A stretch of DNA of 64,000 bases from an uncultured Halomonas sp. Its GTDB lineage: Bacteria; Pseudomonadota; Gammaproteobacteria; Pseudomonadales; Halomonadaceae. A program made the translations under genes and the position numbers. Of this stretch, positions 18,036 through 27,306 are shown piece after piece (the stretch's first letter is position 1; each line of letters opens with the position of its first letter). The notes below the pieces were generated by a model, which was given only the letters and a program-made list of their open reading frames with translations, ran no database searches and was not told the DNA's origin. Location: assembly GCF_946887195.1 (NCBI RefSeq), contig NZ_CAMPKE010000014.1, positions 1 to 64,000 of the forward strand, in the 5' to 3' direction.

Positions 18036-18830
18036 CTAGAGAATCTGATCGAGAAGGGTGACGACGGCATCGGCCTGCTGGTCGAGGGACCAGGCGAGAG
18101 CCCCGTATGTCAACGTCATGGCGGCGGCGAACAGGGCGAACACGCCCCACACCGGCAGGCCGTCACGCCGGCGATGGTTCGCCTTGACGACGTTGTCGAG
18201 TGGCGTGGTCAGGCTGTCGTCGGGCGGGTCGCCCAGCGCGGCGAGCTGGTCGCCGAGTGCGCGGACCACCTGTTCGTACTCCTCGCGGCCTTGGGGCAAC
18301 ACCTTGTAACGGCCCTCGAAGCCCAGGCACAGGCACAGATAGATGAACGCCAGCATGTCGCGGTAGCGATGCGGCTCCTGCTGTAGCCGGGAGAGAATCG
18401 AGAAAACCTTTTCGCCGCCCCAGGTTTCGTTGTGAAAACGCGTCAGCAATGAGTGTTCAGCCCAGGCGCTCTGTTGACCCCAGGGCGTGCCCATCACCGC
18501 TTCGTCGATGAACGAGCACAGCACGTAGCGATAGGCCAGCAGGGCGGGGCGGTCGTAGCCCTGTTCGGCGAGCTCGACCTCGATCGAGGCGATTTCGTCG
18601 ACGACCTGGCGATAGAGCCGCTCGATTTCGGTGAGCGTTTCGAGCTGGCGCACCCGCACGACCATGCCGAGCAGTGAGCTGGCAGCATCGACCAGCGGGT
18701 TGATGTTGTGACCGCGCAGGTGAAACCAGTAATCCTCGTCGGCATCCAGATTCCCGACGTGGCTATGGATCAGACGATCCAGGCCGGCTTCGTTGATGCG
18801 ATCTTCATGACGAATTGCAATGTCTTGCAT
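18036..18830 (-). CDS. tssL: T6SS inner-membrane protein TssL (DotU/VasF)
   Basis: A 264-residue DotU family protein with a cytoplasmic domain (HLRGHNINPLVDAASSLLGM) and one C-terminal transmembrane helix near residues 224-248 (WGVFALFAAAMTLTYGALAW). It ends soon after this helix, so it lacks the OmpA-like peptidoglycan-binding extension of longer TssL proteins. Anchoring to the wall must come from another protein. AGGAG lies inside the end of tssK, seven bases before the ATG. Confidence 0.94.
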   Translation of the reverse strand: MQDIAIRHEDRINEAGLDRLIHSHVGNLDADEDYWFHLRGHNINPLVDAASSLLGMVVRVRQLETLTEIERLYRQVVDEIASIEVELAEQGYDRPALLAYRYVLCSFIDEAVMGTPWGQQSAWAEHSLLTRFHNETWGGEKVFSILSRLQQEPHRYRDMLAFIYLCLCLGFEGRYKVLPQGREEYEQVVRALGDQLAALGDPPDDSLTTPLDNVVKANHRRRDGLPVWGVFALFAAAMTLTYGALAWSLDQQADAVVTLLDQIL

Positions 18831-18833
18831 GGA

Positions 18834-20168
18834 TCAACTCCTGATCGCCCAGAATTGCATTTCCAGGCCGGGAAACTCGCCGGCCACGTGGAAGGCGAAG
18901 CCACTGGCGCCTTCGAGCATGCTCCAGGCCTGACTCTGACGGTCGAGCTGGAAGTAGCTGTAACCGGCGTGATACGGCAACTGGCGCGGTGCCACCGGCA
19001 GTTGGGTCAGCGGCACGCCGGGCAGTTGCAGGCTGATGAGATCGCGGATGCGCTCGACGCTGGCGACCTTGGTCTGTTGCACGAAGCGCTTGCGCAGCGT
19101 TTCGAGCGGCATATCGGCGCGTACCGCGAGAATGAAATCGGCATCGTCGAGCAGGCTGGCATCGGACAGCGGTGCGACGAGTAGCCCGAAACGTCGCGAC
19201 TGAAGTTGGATAGCCAGTGCACGCGGTTCGAGCACCGTCGACAGTGACTGGCGCAGACTCTGCATCAACGGCTTGAAGGAACGCTCCGGGCGGTCGTGGT
19301 CGTAGGCCGGAAATTCCGGCGGCAGGCGTGACTCGTCGGTAAACGTGACCAGCTCGCTGCTGAACTCGAGCATTGCTTCATGGAGGCGTTCGGGATGCAG
19401 CTTGCCGATACGCGACAGGTGCTGAAAACGTGGATGGGCGCGATTGAGCAACTGCAATAGCATGAAATCCGACACGTCGGCGACACCGGTCTGGTGCGGC
19501 GTGGCTAGACGCTGAGCGATATTGCGCGCCCGCTCGCGCATCAGCCCGGTCATCTCGCCGACGAAGCGTTGTAGTGCCGGGGCCGCCGGCACATTGAGCA
19601 ATGTCGGCAGGAAGTGTTCGTCGAGCACCAGGCTGCCATCCGGGCGGCGTTCGACGATGCGCGCCACCGCCAGGCAGGCATAGGCGCTGCGGTCGTCGCG
19701 TTCGAGCAGCAAGCGCGGAGCGACCCGCGCGACGTCGAGATCGGTGACATCGCCATCGCGAGAATGCAAGTCGCGCACGCCGCGCGTGGCCAGCCGGTAG
19801 CGCGCTGGCAGGTCGTCCTCGGGCCAGCGCACCTCGCCGACCGCATCGGTCGCCAGTGGCAGACCCAGGTAGACGATCTGATTGGTCAACGCGGCGTCGT
19901 CGATTTCCAGCGGCTGCGGCTCGGCATCGTCTTCGGGCAAGCGAAAGGCGGTGCCATCCGGCATTACGCCGCTGGCGCGGGTCAGCGCGACGCGCCCGAA
20001 ACTCAGGAACTCGGCATTCAATTCCAGCGATACGAAGCCATACAGATAGCCGCTCACACCTTGCAAGCGGGCATCGATCAGTCCTTCGAGGCTGCGCTGC
20101 TGTTGTTGGAAGTGCTGGGGCTTGATGAACAGCCCCTCGCTCCATACGACTCGATTGCGACCGGCCAT
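18834..20168 (-). CDS. tssK: T6SS baseplate protein TssK (VasE)
   Basis: A 444-residue TssK, which joins the baseplate to the membrane complex. The N terminus MAGRNRVVWSEGLFIKPQHF is characteristic of the family. The open frame runs 32 codons further upstream into tssJ, but the ATG at 20168 overlaps the tssJ stop (ATGA) and gives the expected N terminus. It sits between tssJ and tssL in the usual order. Confidence 0.95.
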   Translation of the reverse strand: MAGRNRVVWSEGLFIKPQHFQQQQRSLEGLIDARLQGVSGYLYGFVSLELNAEFLSFGRVALTRASGVMPDGTAFRLPEDDAEPQPLEIDDAALTNQIVYLGLPLATDAVGEVRWPEDDLPARYRLATRGVRDLHSRDGDVTDLDVARVAPRLLLERDDRSAYACLAVARIVERRPDGSLVLDEHFLPTLLNVPAAPALQRFVGEMTGLMRERARNIAQRLATPHQTGVADVSDFMLLQLLNRAHPRFQHLSRIGKLHPERLHEAMLEFSSELVTFTDESRLPPEFPAYDHDRPERSFKPLMQSLRQSLSTVLEPRALAIQLQSRRFGLLVAPLSDASLLDDADFILAVRADMPLETLRKRFVQQTKVASVERIRDLISLQLPGVPLTQLPVAPRQLPYHAGYSYFQLDRQSQAWSMLEGASGFAFHVAGEFPGLEMQFWAIRS

Positions 20169-20692
20169 CAGTTCTCGTTCCTCAATTCCACGTCGTGCTC
20201 GCGCAGATGGACCAGCAAGTGGTAATCGCGACCGCGTGCATCGACGCGCACCACTTTCTTCCACTGCGCCATGTCGGGCCGGGCGTAGAGCGCGATGATG
20301 CCGATGTAGCGCGTGTCTTCATGAATCTCAAAGGGTTCATAGAACTTGAACTGCCCCGGCAGCAGGGTGAAGTCGTCATGCGCCAGGTAATTGGTGCCCA
20401 GCGTTTCCTCCAGATCCTTTTCGAGTTCGGCGAAGCTGGCGGCCATCAGCATCGAGTTGTCCTTGAGTTGCAGGATCTGGAATGCCAGTGGCGTGCCGAT
20501 GCCGAGATAATTCGGATTGATGTTGCGCTCGGCGATCATCGATAAATCGACATGTGATGGGCGATCCTCGGGATAGCCCACCGGAATCGAGGGATCCCAC
20601 ATCACCTGTGCCGACTTGGTGACGGCCTTGTAGGCGGTGCTGCAGCTAGCCAATAGCAGCGTCAGGGCCACGATGAGTAATTTACGGCTCAT
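20168..20692 (-). CDS. tssJ: T6SS outer-membrane lipoprotein TssJ (VasD)
   Basis: A 174-residue lipoprotein with a short signal peptide and lipobox LLASC, so C17 is the predicted lipidated residue. The rest is the beta-sandwich domain that binds the periplasmic end of TssM. Both ends overlap neighbours by four bases: its ATG with the tagH stop and its stop with the tssK ATG. Confidence 0.93.
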   Translation of the reverse strand: MSRKLLIVALTLLLASCSTAYKAVTKSAQVMWDPSIPVGYPEDRPSHVDLSMIAERNINPNYLGIGTPLAFQILQLKDNSMLMAASFAELEKDLEETLGTNYLAHDDFTLLPGQFKFYEPFEIHEDTRYIGIIALYARPDMAQWKKVVRVDARGRDYHLLVHLREHDVELRNEN

Positions 20693-22065
20693 GCGCCCTC
20701 CCGCTGCTGGCGGCGAACCGAACCGTCATAGGCTTGCTCGAAGACTTCCCAGAACAGCTTCTCGAAGCCGCGCTGACGACCCGAATTCAACTCCTGGTAG
20801 TAGTGGCGGTACATCTCCCAGGCCCAGCCGTTCTCGTCGTCGGGCAATTGGCTGACTCGGCGATAGGCGTGAAAGCGCTTGAGCAATGCGTCGGGGGCGA
20901 AGGCATCGAGAATCGAGGTGAGCGCCTGGCCGATCGCTTCCTCGATGGCGGCCTGGTGTTGGCGCTGATGATCGAGGCATTCGCTGATCGCCGCCGGGGC
21001 GGATAGGTGCACCGGACTACGCTGGGCCGAGAACAACGTGTTGACGGTCTCGGCGTAGCTCTGATCGAGGCGCAGTGGGTTGTCTTCGATCGGTTGCAGG
21101 CGCCGGTCGCGCAGCGGGTAGCGTGCGTTGTCCTGACTCTGGTGCAGGTTCAGCAGGCCGTCGATGGTGGCGCGCAGGGTGCTCCCCGCCTCTTCGAGAA
21201 ACGCCTGCTGCTCTTCGCTGTTGCGAAAATGCAGCTCGCCGCCAAGCGAGCGCATCAGCGGGTCGGCGCCGACATGGCCGCTCGCCGTGGTGACGGGTTC
21301 CTGCCAGCGGTCTTCGAGTTGCTCGCCGACCGAGCGCTCCAGGTCGTTGAGAAGTCTTTCGTCCATATCGCCTTCCTCATGGGGTCGAATCGCCGGCAAA
21401 CGCATCGCAGTCTGGCGCCGGTCCTGTAAATCGTTGCCGATGCCGTAATCGGCACTCGACGCGGGGGTATCGATGAGCGACGTATCCGCTTCGTGCTCGG
21501 TGATGCCATTGGGGTGATCCAGCGCGGTCAGCGGGTCTTGCTGGCTGGCGCCAGGTTTGGCTTCGCCAAGAGCGTCGAGGGGATCGTCGCGCTGGGTCGT
21601 TGCATGTATTGCCTGTGGGAATGGCAGCTCACGCGTGTCCAGACCCTCGTGCTCCTCGTCGATCAGGGCGTCGAGTGGCTGGGCACCAGCCTGCAGTGCC
21701 TGGCGGTCGCCGTGATGCACCCGCAGCCGATAGCCGCCGATGCCGAGTTCATCGCCATCGCGCAACGCCACGCGCCGCTCACGGCCGATTGGCAGCGTGG
21801 CGTGATTGACGAAGGTGTGACCGCTACGGTCGATCAGGCAGAAGCGACCGTCGAGCCGGCGAATTTCCGCGTGATGGGCTTGAATCCGGCTATCGTGATC
21901 CTGCAATAGCCAATCGTCGTTGCCGGCGCTGCCCAGCGTACCGCCCTCGGCATGGAAGACATGGCTACTGGTCGAGCGCCCGGCGAGGCGTTCGCTGTTG
22001 GTCACCACCAGAGTGATGGCGTGATACGCAGGCGTTTCCTGCATGTGCGCTTCCTGTTCAGGCAT
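20689..22065 (-). CDS. tagH: T6SS FHA-domain scaffold protein TagH (Fha/VasC)
   Basis: A protein of about 458 residues with an N-terminal forkhead-associated domain, which binds phosphothreonine (GNDDWLLQDHDSRIQAHHAE, then LIDRSGHTFVNHATLPIG). It has a long acidic middle and the C-terminal TagH region ending near WAWEMYRHYYQELNSGR. The ATG at 22065 overlaps the tssG stop (ATGA). An in-frame ATG at 22044 has a better ribosome-binding site (AGGAAG) and would shorten the protein by seven residues. No PpkA-type kinase or PppA phosphatase is encoded in this window, so threonine phosphorylation control may be absent or supplied elsewhere. Confidence 0.9.
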   Translation of the reverse strand: MPEQEAHMQETPAYHAITLVVTNSERLAGRSTSSHVFHAEGGTLGSAGNDDWLLQDHDSRIQAHHAEIRRLDGRFCLIDRSGHTFVNHATLPIGRERRVALRDGDELGIGGYRLRVHHGDRQALQAGAQPLDALIDEEHEGLDTRELPFPQAIHATTQRDDPLDALGEAKPGASQQDPLTALDHPNGITEHEADTSLIDTPASSADYGIGNDLQDRRQTAMRLPAIRPHEEGDMDERLLNDLERSVGEQLEDRWQEPVTTASGHVGADPLMRSLGGELHFRNSEEQQAFLEEAGSTLRATIDGLLNLHQSQDNARYPLRDRRLQPIEDNPLRLDQSYAETVNTLFSAQRSPVHLSAPAAISECLDHQRQHQAAIEEAIGQALTSILDAFAPDALLKRFHAYRRVSQLPDDENGWAWEMYRHYYQELNSGRQRGFEKLFWEVFEQAYDGSVRRQQREGA

Positions 22066-23075
22066 CAGCGGGTCATTTGAATGCGGACCCGGCGGCGTTG
22101 CGGGGTCTCGCCGGGATTGACGAAGGTGGTCCAACCGAGCTGGCAGCTACCGCCATCGCCGAGGCGCATGGGGCGTACCTCGCTGGGTAGCAGTTCGAGC
22201 TCGAGGTCGTAGGCCAGCGGTTCGCGCAATACGAAATCGACCAAAGTACTTAGCGGCGCGTGTTCGCAGCCATCGGGCAGAAAGTCGCGAAAGCGTGTTA
22301 GCGTCAGCCCACCGAGACACAACGCAAACTTGCCGCCGATATCGGCGACCCGCTCGCCGGCAATGAAATCGCCACCCAGCGACATGTTGGAAAGCCCAGC
22401 GCGGCTGCGTTGGTCATCGGGGATATCGACCCAGCGTTTGACCCACTCTTCAATGGCCACTTCACCGAGATCGAAACAGTGGCCGATGATCCCCTCGACG
22501 ACCTGTGGTGAACGCGAACGCCCAGCGAGCAGGCCGGCATAGGCCAGCATCTTGCTCCAGTCGATAGGCGTTTCGCCGCGCAGGTCGGCGTCGGCCAGAC
22601 CGACCAGCGCGAAGACCGTGGCGGAAAAACCGTCGCGCGCGCCGTCCTGGTGGCGCACGTAGTGGCGGTACTTGCGCCAGCCTCGGTAAAGCAGGGTCAG
22701 CAGGCGATGATTGAAGAAATCGAAAAATTCGCCGGTGACGCCCTCGCGGTGAGCGGCGCCGTGCGCGACTGCCTCGATGTAGTAGCCAGGTAGTGGCGAC
22801 TGGGCCCCCTGCAAACCGAGGAAGCTGACTTCCAGCTCATAGGCGTTGGGGCGCGGCGTTATGAGTGATGTCACGTCGCTGCCGGGAAAGCCCAACGATG
22901 CCGAGGCGCGAAAACGGATGCGATCGACGTTCGAGTCACCGCCGCCACGTTCGACATCGTCGTCGTGGTGACGGTGGATCAGATCCACCAACTGGAAAAA
23001 CTCGTAGCGCCGTGCCCCGTCGATCAAGGGCGCAAGCGCTACATCAGGGGCTGTTGGCCCGGCTGAGAGGTCCAT
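22065..23075 (-). CDS. tssG: T6SS baseplate protein TssG (VasB)
   Basis: A 336-residue TssG with the family N-terminal segment YEFFQLVDLIHRHH and the conserved SFLGLQGAQSPLPGYYIEAV, followed by FFDFFNHRLLTLLYRGWRKY. It forms the baseplate wedge with TssE and TssF. It overlaps the 3-prime end of tssF by 37 bases and its stop overlaps tagH, so translation of the block is coupled. Confidence 0.95.
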   Translation of the reverse strand: MDLSAGPTAPDVALAPLIDGARRYEFFQLVDLIHRHHDDDVERGGGDSNVDRIRFRASASLGFPGSDVTSLITPRPNAYELEVSFLGLQGAQSPLPGYYIEAVAHGAAHREGVTGEFFDFFNHRLLTLLYRGWRKYRHYVRHQDGARDGFSATVFALVGLADADLRGETPIDWSKMLAYAGLLAGRSRSPQVVEGIIGHCFDLGEVAIEEWVKRWVDIPDDQRSRAGLSNMSLGGDFIAGERVADIGGKFALCLGGLTLTRFRDFLPDGCEHAPLSTLVDFVLREPLAYDLELELLPSEVRPMRLGDGGSCQLGWTTFVNPGETPQRRRVRIQMTR

Positions 23076-24802
23076 ACGTAGCGCTCGCGGTTATGACGGT
23101 TGATGACGTGAAGTTCATGAAACGAGTTGATGCTGGCGTAGAGCGAGAAGAAGCGCGCCAGAACACTGCCGAATAGATACAGGCCGCCCTCGTCGCCGAA
23201 GGCTTCCTGATCCAGAGTCAGCACCGAACGCAGCCCGCGCACCGGCAGGCCGCGATGCAAACGGTCGATGGGTTGTGTCTCGATGCTCAGAATGCCGCCC
23301 AGGCGGAGTTGGGAAACCCGCTCGGCCTGACGATCGATCAGTGCGCGAAAATCGTAGGCGCGCAGCACCGAGCACAGCGCGTCGCGGTCGAGCAGCGACA
23401 GGTAGTTCAGCGACAGGTTGGAGATCAGCGTCCACAACAGGCTGCCATCGAGCGTCGGACGCAGCGCCGGGGTCGGTCGGGTAATGTTGCGAAAGTCGGC
23501 GAAGGCCGGGCTGTCTTCGCTGGGCACGTTGATATCGCCAACGCTGAGCCGCTCGGGCAGCTCGCGATTGGAGCAGGTCAGCTTCAGCGAGAGTGTTTCG
23601 TTCAGACCCAGGCAAGCTTGCTCGTCGCCGCGAACGAAGGCGATATCGTGATCGAAGCCGTCGTTACGCAGGCTCTCGCGGGCACGTACCCGGTAATAGA
23701 GTGCGTTGCGCTCACGGTCGCGCTCGATCTGATGCTGAAAACTCTCGAAGGGTACGTAATCGCGCGCCTCGCCACGTATCTTGCCCGACTCGCCCGCCAG
23801 CCAACCGGAGACCTGATCGACGCTGAACACTTCATAATGCGCCGGATTGCGGCTACTTGGACGTAGCCGGTATTCGCTTCGCTCGCCGCTGAGATCGATA
23901 GGGTCGGCATCGTGTTCGAACAGGTTGATCGCCGGGGTGCAATACAGTGCCAGATGCTCATCGCGAACCTTGGCATCGGCAGGTAGCGTGCGCGAAAACA
24001 CCAGCCGCAGGGTGATTCGGCGCCCCGGCCGAGCGGGTAGACGCTTCCCCAATCCGGCAATATCGAAAAACTGGAAGGCCTCGGGGAAACACAAGTATTC
24101 CTGAAGAATCCGGTAGCCCTGATAGGCGTTGCGCGGGTAGGGCAGCAGACCCTGGCTCTCGGCGAAGCCGACCGGGCGCAGACAATCCTTGGGTAGATGC
24201 TGGCGCTCGCCATCGATGTCCAGTTCGATACGCGACAGATAATGACTGAGCCACAGATACAGAGTCCGTGCGGTATAGCCGTCGCCACCCAGATGCACGC
24301 GCAGATCGTCGATACCCAGTGCATCGAGCGGTTGATCGCTGTGCACGTCGAGATCGAGCGCAACGACCGATGCCTCGCGCGAATGCTGGGCTTCGACACC
24401 GACGTGTTCCAGCGGGTGTAGCGCGACGTCGTGACAGGTACGAAAACGGCACGCGGTGCCATCCACCGGCAGGCTGGCAAGCGAGGTGCCTCGCACGATG
24501 CGCTGTGTGGCGCTCAGCGCGTGCCACTTGGGGGTGAATTGCATCACGGTCATGCTGGGTACCGGACGCAGGTAGTTGGGCCAGAGCATGCCGATCAGCG
24601 AGTGAGTGAGTTCCGGGAACTCGTCCTCGACCTTCTCGCGCAGGCGTCCGGTGAGAAACGCGAAGCCTTCGAGCAGCCGCTCGACATCCGGGTCGGTACT
24701 GCGCTCCGACAGGAAACGGCTCAAGCCGGGATTGCCTTCGGCGAATTCCCGGCCCTGGCGTTTCAGGTAGTTGAGCTCATCCCGGTAATAGCGATTCAGC
24801 AT
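23039..24802 (-). CDS. tssF: T6SS baseplate protein TssF (VasA)
   Basis: A 587-residue TssF, recognisable by its start MLNRYYRDELNYLKRQGREF followed by LLEGFAFLTGRLREKVEDE and LIGMLWPNYLRPVPSM. It is the main wedge subunit of the baseplate. It lies 22 bases after tssE and overlaps tssG. Confidence 0.96.
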   Translation of the reverse strand: MLNRYYRDELNYLKRQGREFAEGNPGLSRFLSERSTDPDVERLLEGFAFLTGRLREKVEDEFPELTHSLIGMLWPNYLRPVPSMTVMQFTPKWHALSATQRIVRGTSLASLPVDGTACRFRTCHDVALHPLEHVGVEAQHSREASVVALDLDVHSDQPLDALGIDDLRVHLGGDGYTARTLYLWLSHYLSRIELDIDGERQHLPKDCLRPVGFAESQGLLPYPRNAYQGYRILQEYLCFPEAFQFFDIAGLGKRLPARPGRRITLRLVFSRTLPADAKVRDEHLALYCTPAINLFEHDADPIDLSGERSEYRLRPSSRNPAHYEVFSVDQVSGWLAGESGKIRGEARDYVPFESFQHQIERDRERNALYYRVRARESLRNDGFDHDIAFVRGDEQACLGLNETLSLKLTCSNRELPERLSVGDINVPSEDSPAFADFRNITRPTPALRPTLDGSLLWTLISNLSLNYLSLLDRDALCSVLRAYDFRALIDRQAERVSQLRLGGILSIETQPIDRLHRGLPVRGLRSVLTLDQEAFGDEGGLYLFGSVLARFFSLYASINSFHELHVINRHNRERYVWTSQPGQQPLM

Positions 24803-24824
24803 GCAGGCCTCGGTTTGGACAGTG

Positions 24825-25256
24825 CTAGTTCAGGCACTGGTAGCGCTTGTCGTTGAGCAGCAGGTCGATGGTGGTCTGGGTTTGCTCGTGCCCCAGCGCC
24901 AGGATGGCATGCACCTGGAAGTGCAATTGCAATGGATCGTTGGGATTGGGCAGTGACTCGACCCTCACCCGGCAGACGCGTGGCTCGAAGCGCTCGATGC
25001 ACTGGCGTATCGAGCGCTGGATATTGAGTTCCAGATCGAGCACGCCACTGGTCGCGTCGTTGAAGTCCAACAGGCCGAGCTCCGGGGCGCATTCGCTGTT
25101 CCCCGGATGGCTGTTGAGCAGATCGACGAGATGCCGCTTGATCGATTCCAGCGTCTCGGCCAGCCGCTCGCGTTGCTCGGTCGGCTGCTCTTGCTCGGGT
25201 GCCGACAGGCGCTCGAACAGGCGAGCGCCGGTCAGGCTCTCGCTGTGCTCACGCAT
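24825..25256 (-). CDS. tssE: T6SS baseplate protein TssE (gp25-like)
   Basis: A 143-residue protein of the phage T4 gp25 lysozyme-like baseplate family. The conserved segment RVCRVRVESLPNPNDPLQLH precedes the C-terminal FQVHAILALGHEQTQTTIDL. The EPR motif used to start sheath polymerisation is present as E-P-R in RFEPRVCRV. The gene sits between tssC and tssF. Confidence 0.93.
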   Translation of the reverse strand: MREHSESLTGARLFERLSAPEQEQPTEQRERLAETLESIKRHLVDLLNSHPGNSECAPELGLLDFNDATSGVLDLELNIQRSIRQCIERFEPRVCRVRVESLPNPNDPLQLHFQVHAILALGHEQTQTTIDLLLNDKRYQCLN

Positions 25257-25271
25257 GACGATTCACCCTGC

Positions 25272-26753
25272 TCACTCTTTGTCGAGTCGGCCGACCAGCG
25301 ACAACTCGAAGTTGGCGCCCATGTACTTGAAGTGTGGGCGCACCGCCATCGACACCTGATACCAGCCCGGGTCGCCCTCGACGTCCGACACCTGGATCGA
25401 GGCGGCACGCAGCGGGCGACGGCTGCGTACGTCGGCCGGTGGGTTCTCCTGATCGGCGACGTATTGACGAATCCAGGTGTTGAGTTCGCGCTCGAGATCC
25501 TGGCGTTCCTTCCACGAGCCGATCTGTTCGCGCTGCAGCACCTTGATGTAGTGCGCCAGGCGGTTGATGACGAACATGTAGGGCAGTTGGGTGCCGAGCT
25601 TGAAGTTGGTCTCGGCGTTGCGGCCTTCCGGCGTGTTGGGGAATTTCTTCGGCTTTTGCACCGAGTTGGCCGAGAAGAACGCGGCGTTGTCACTGCCCTT
25701 GCGCATGGTCAGCGAAATGAAACCTTCTTCGGCCATCTCGAATTCGCGGCGGTCGGTGATCAGCACTTCGGTGGGAATCTTGGCCTGCAACTGGCCGAGC
25801 GCATCGAACACGTGAACCGGCAGGTTCTCTACCGCGCCGCCGCTCTGCGGGCCGATGATGTTGGGGCACCAGCGATACTTGGCGAAGCTGTCGGTGAGGC
25901 GCTCGGCAAGCAGGTAAGCGGTGTTGCCCCATAGATAATGGTCGTGGTCTTCACTGACTGTTTCGCGGTAATTGAAGCTCTTGACCGGGTTTTCGACCGG
26001 ATCGTAGGGCATGCGCAGCAAAAAACGCGGTGCGGTCAGCCCCAGGTAACGGGCATCTTCCGATTCGCGCAGGCTGCGCCAGCGCGTGTACTTCGGACCC
26101 TCGAAAATCGCCTTGAAGTCCTTGATATGCGGCAATTCCTGAAAGTTGTCGACGCCAAAGAACGACGGCGCGACCGATGACAGGAATGGCGCATGGGCCA
26201 TCGCGCCGATGGCCGCGGTGTATTGCAGCAGCTTCATATCCGGCGTCGACGGCGAGAAGTCGTAATTGCCGATGATGCCGCCGACCGGCTCGCCACCGAA
26301 CTGGCCGTATCCGGCGGCATACACATGCTTGTAAAGGCCGCTCTGGCTGAGTTCGGGCGCGAACTCGAAGTCCTCGAGCAGTTCCGCCTTGGTGGCATGC
26401 AGCAGGTCGAACTTGATGTTTTCACGAAAATCGGTGCGATCGACCAGGAGCTTCAGGCCGCGCCAGGAGGCTTCGATCTTCTGGAATTCCTTGTCGTGCA
26501 GCACGCTGTCGACCTGCGCACCGATCTTGCGATCGAGCTCTACGATCATGCGATCGACCACGCCCTTGTTGACCTTGGGTGAGCCCTGATCGCTTTTCAA
26601 CAGTTCGCTGATGAAGGCGGCGACGCCGTGTTTGGCAATATCGTAGCCGTCATCGGCCGGGGTTATGCGGGTCTGCGCCATTACCTGATCGAGCAGAGAC
26701 TCTTCCTTGAGTGTCTCGCTGGACTGGCCGCGTTGTTGTGTCGTGTCGGTCAT
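25272..26753 (-). CDS. tssC: T6SS sheath protein TssC (VipB)
   Basis: A 493-residue large sheath subunit. Family signatures include FQKIEASWRGLKLLVDRTDF, PELSQSGLYKHVYAAGYGQF and the C-terminal PHFKYMGANFELSLVGRLDK. It assembles with TssB into the contractile sheath and is the substrate that ClpV recycles through TssB. It begins 34 bases after tssB. Confidence 0.97.
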   Translation of the reverse strand: MTDTTQQRGQSSETLKEESLLDQVMAQTRITPADDGYDIAKHGVAAFISELLKSDQGSPKVNKGVVDRMIVELDRKIGAQVDSVLHDKEFQKIEASWRGLKLLVDRTDFRENIKFDLLHATKAELLEDFEFAPELSQSGLYKHVYAAGYGQFGGEPVGGIIGNYDFSPSTPDMKLLQYTAAIGAMAHAPFLSSVAPSFFGVDNFQELPHIKDFKAIFEGPKYTRWRSLRESEDARYLGLTAPRFLLRMPYDPVENPVKSFNYRETVSEDHDHYLWGNTAYLLAERLTDSFAKYRWCPNIIGPQSGGAVENLPVHVFDALGQLQAKIPTEVLITDRREFEMAEEGFISLTMRKGSDNAAFFSANSVQKPKKFPNTPEGRNAETNFKLGTQLPYMFVINRLAHYIKVLQREQIGSWKERQDLERELNTWIRQYVADQENPPADVRSRRPLRAASIQVSDVEGDPGWYQVSMAVRPHFKYMGANFELSLVGRLDKE

Positions 26754-26787
26754 ACGTTATGTCTCGATTGCGTTGCGTGGGCAGTGA

Positions 26788-27306
26788 TCAGGCGCGGTCG
26801 TCGGGCGAGTCGAGCCCTTCCAGTTCGGCCAGCAACTGGCTGCGAGCATCGTCGTTCTCGAGCAGCTTTTGCAGCCTTTCGCGAAAGGCCGGGATATTGC
26901 CCAATGGGCCCTTGAGTGCCACCAGCGCCTCGCGCAGTTCGACCAATTGGCGCAACTCCGGCACCTGACGTGCCACGCTGTCGGGCTCGAAGTCGCTGAG
27001 TGACTTGAATTCGAGATCGATCGCGATGTCGCTGGGCGTTTCGCCCTCTTTCATGGTGTCTTCCATGCGATTGGGCACAGCGGACTGAAGGGTCAGGCCG
27101 GCCTCGCGCATTACCGAGTGAAAGTTGTTCTTGTCGACCGAGACCGCCTCGCGTTCCTCGATCGGAGTGGCTTCTTCGCTGCCCTTGAAATCGCCGACGA
27201 CCAGCAACTTCAGCGGTAGCTCGGTTTCGGTTTGTTGATCGCCGGTGGCCGGCACGTACTTGATATTGATGCGCTCTTTCGGCGCAACCGTTCCTTCCTT
27301 TGCCAT
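26788..27306 (-). CDS. tssB: T6SS sheath protein TssB (VipA)
   Basis: A 172-residue small sheath subunit with the family core INIKYVPATG, LPLKLLVVGDFKG and a C-terminal helical part (LVALKGPLGNIPAFRERLQK). GAGAGG lies about seven bases before the ATG. It is the first gene of the minus-strand T6SS operon, with the 500-base gap to dgt as the likely promoter region. Confidence 0.96.
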   Translation of the reverse strand: MAKEGTVAPKERINIKYVPATGDQQTETELPLKLLVVGDFKGSEEATPIEEREAVSVDKNNFHSVMREAGLTLQSAVPNRMEDTMKEGETPSDIAIDLEFKSLSDFEPDSVARQVPELRQLVELREALVALKGPLGNIPAFRERLQKLLENDDARSQLLAELEGLDSPDDRA

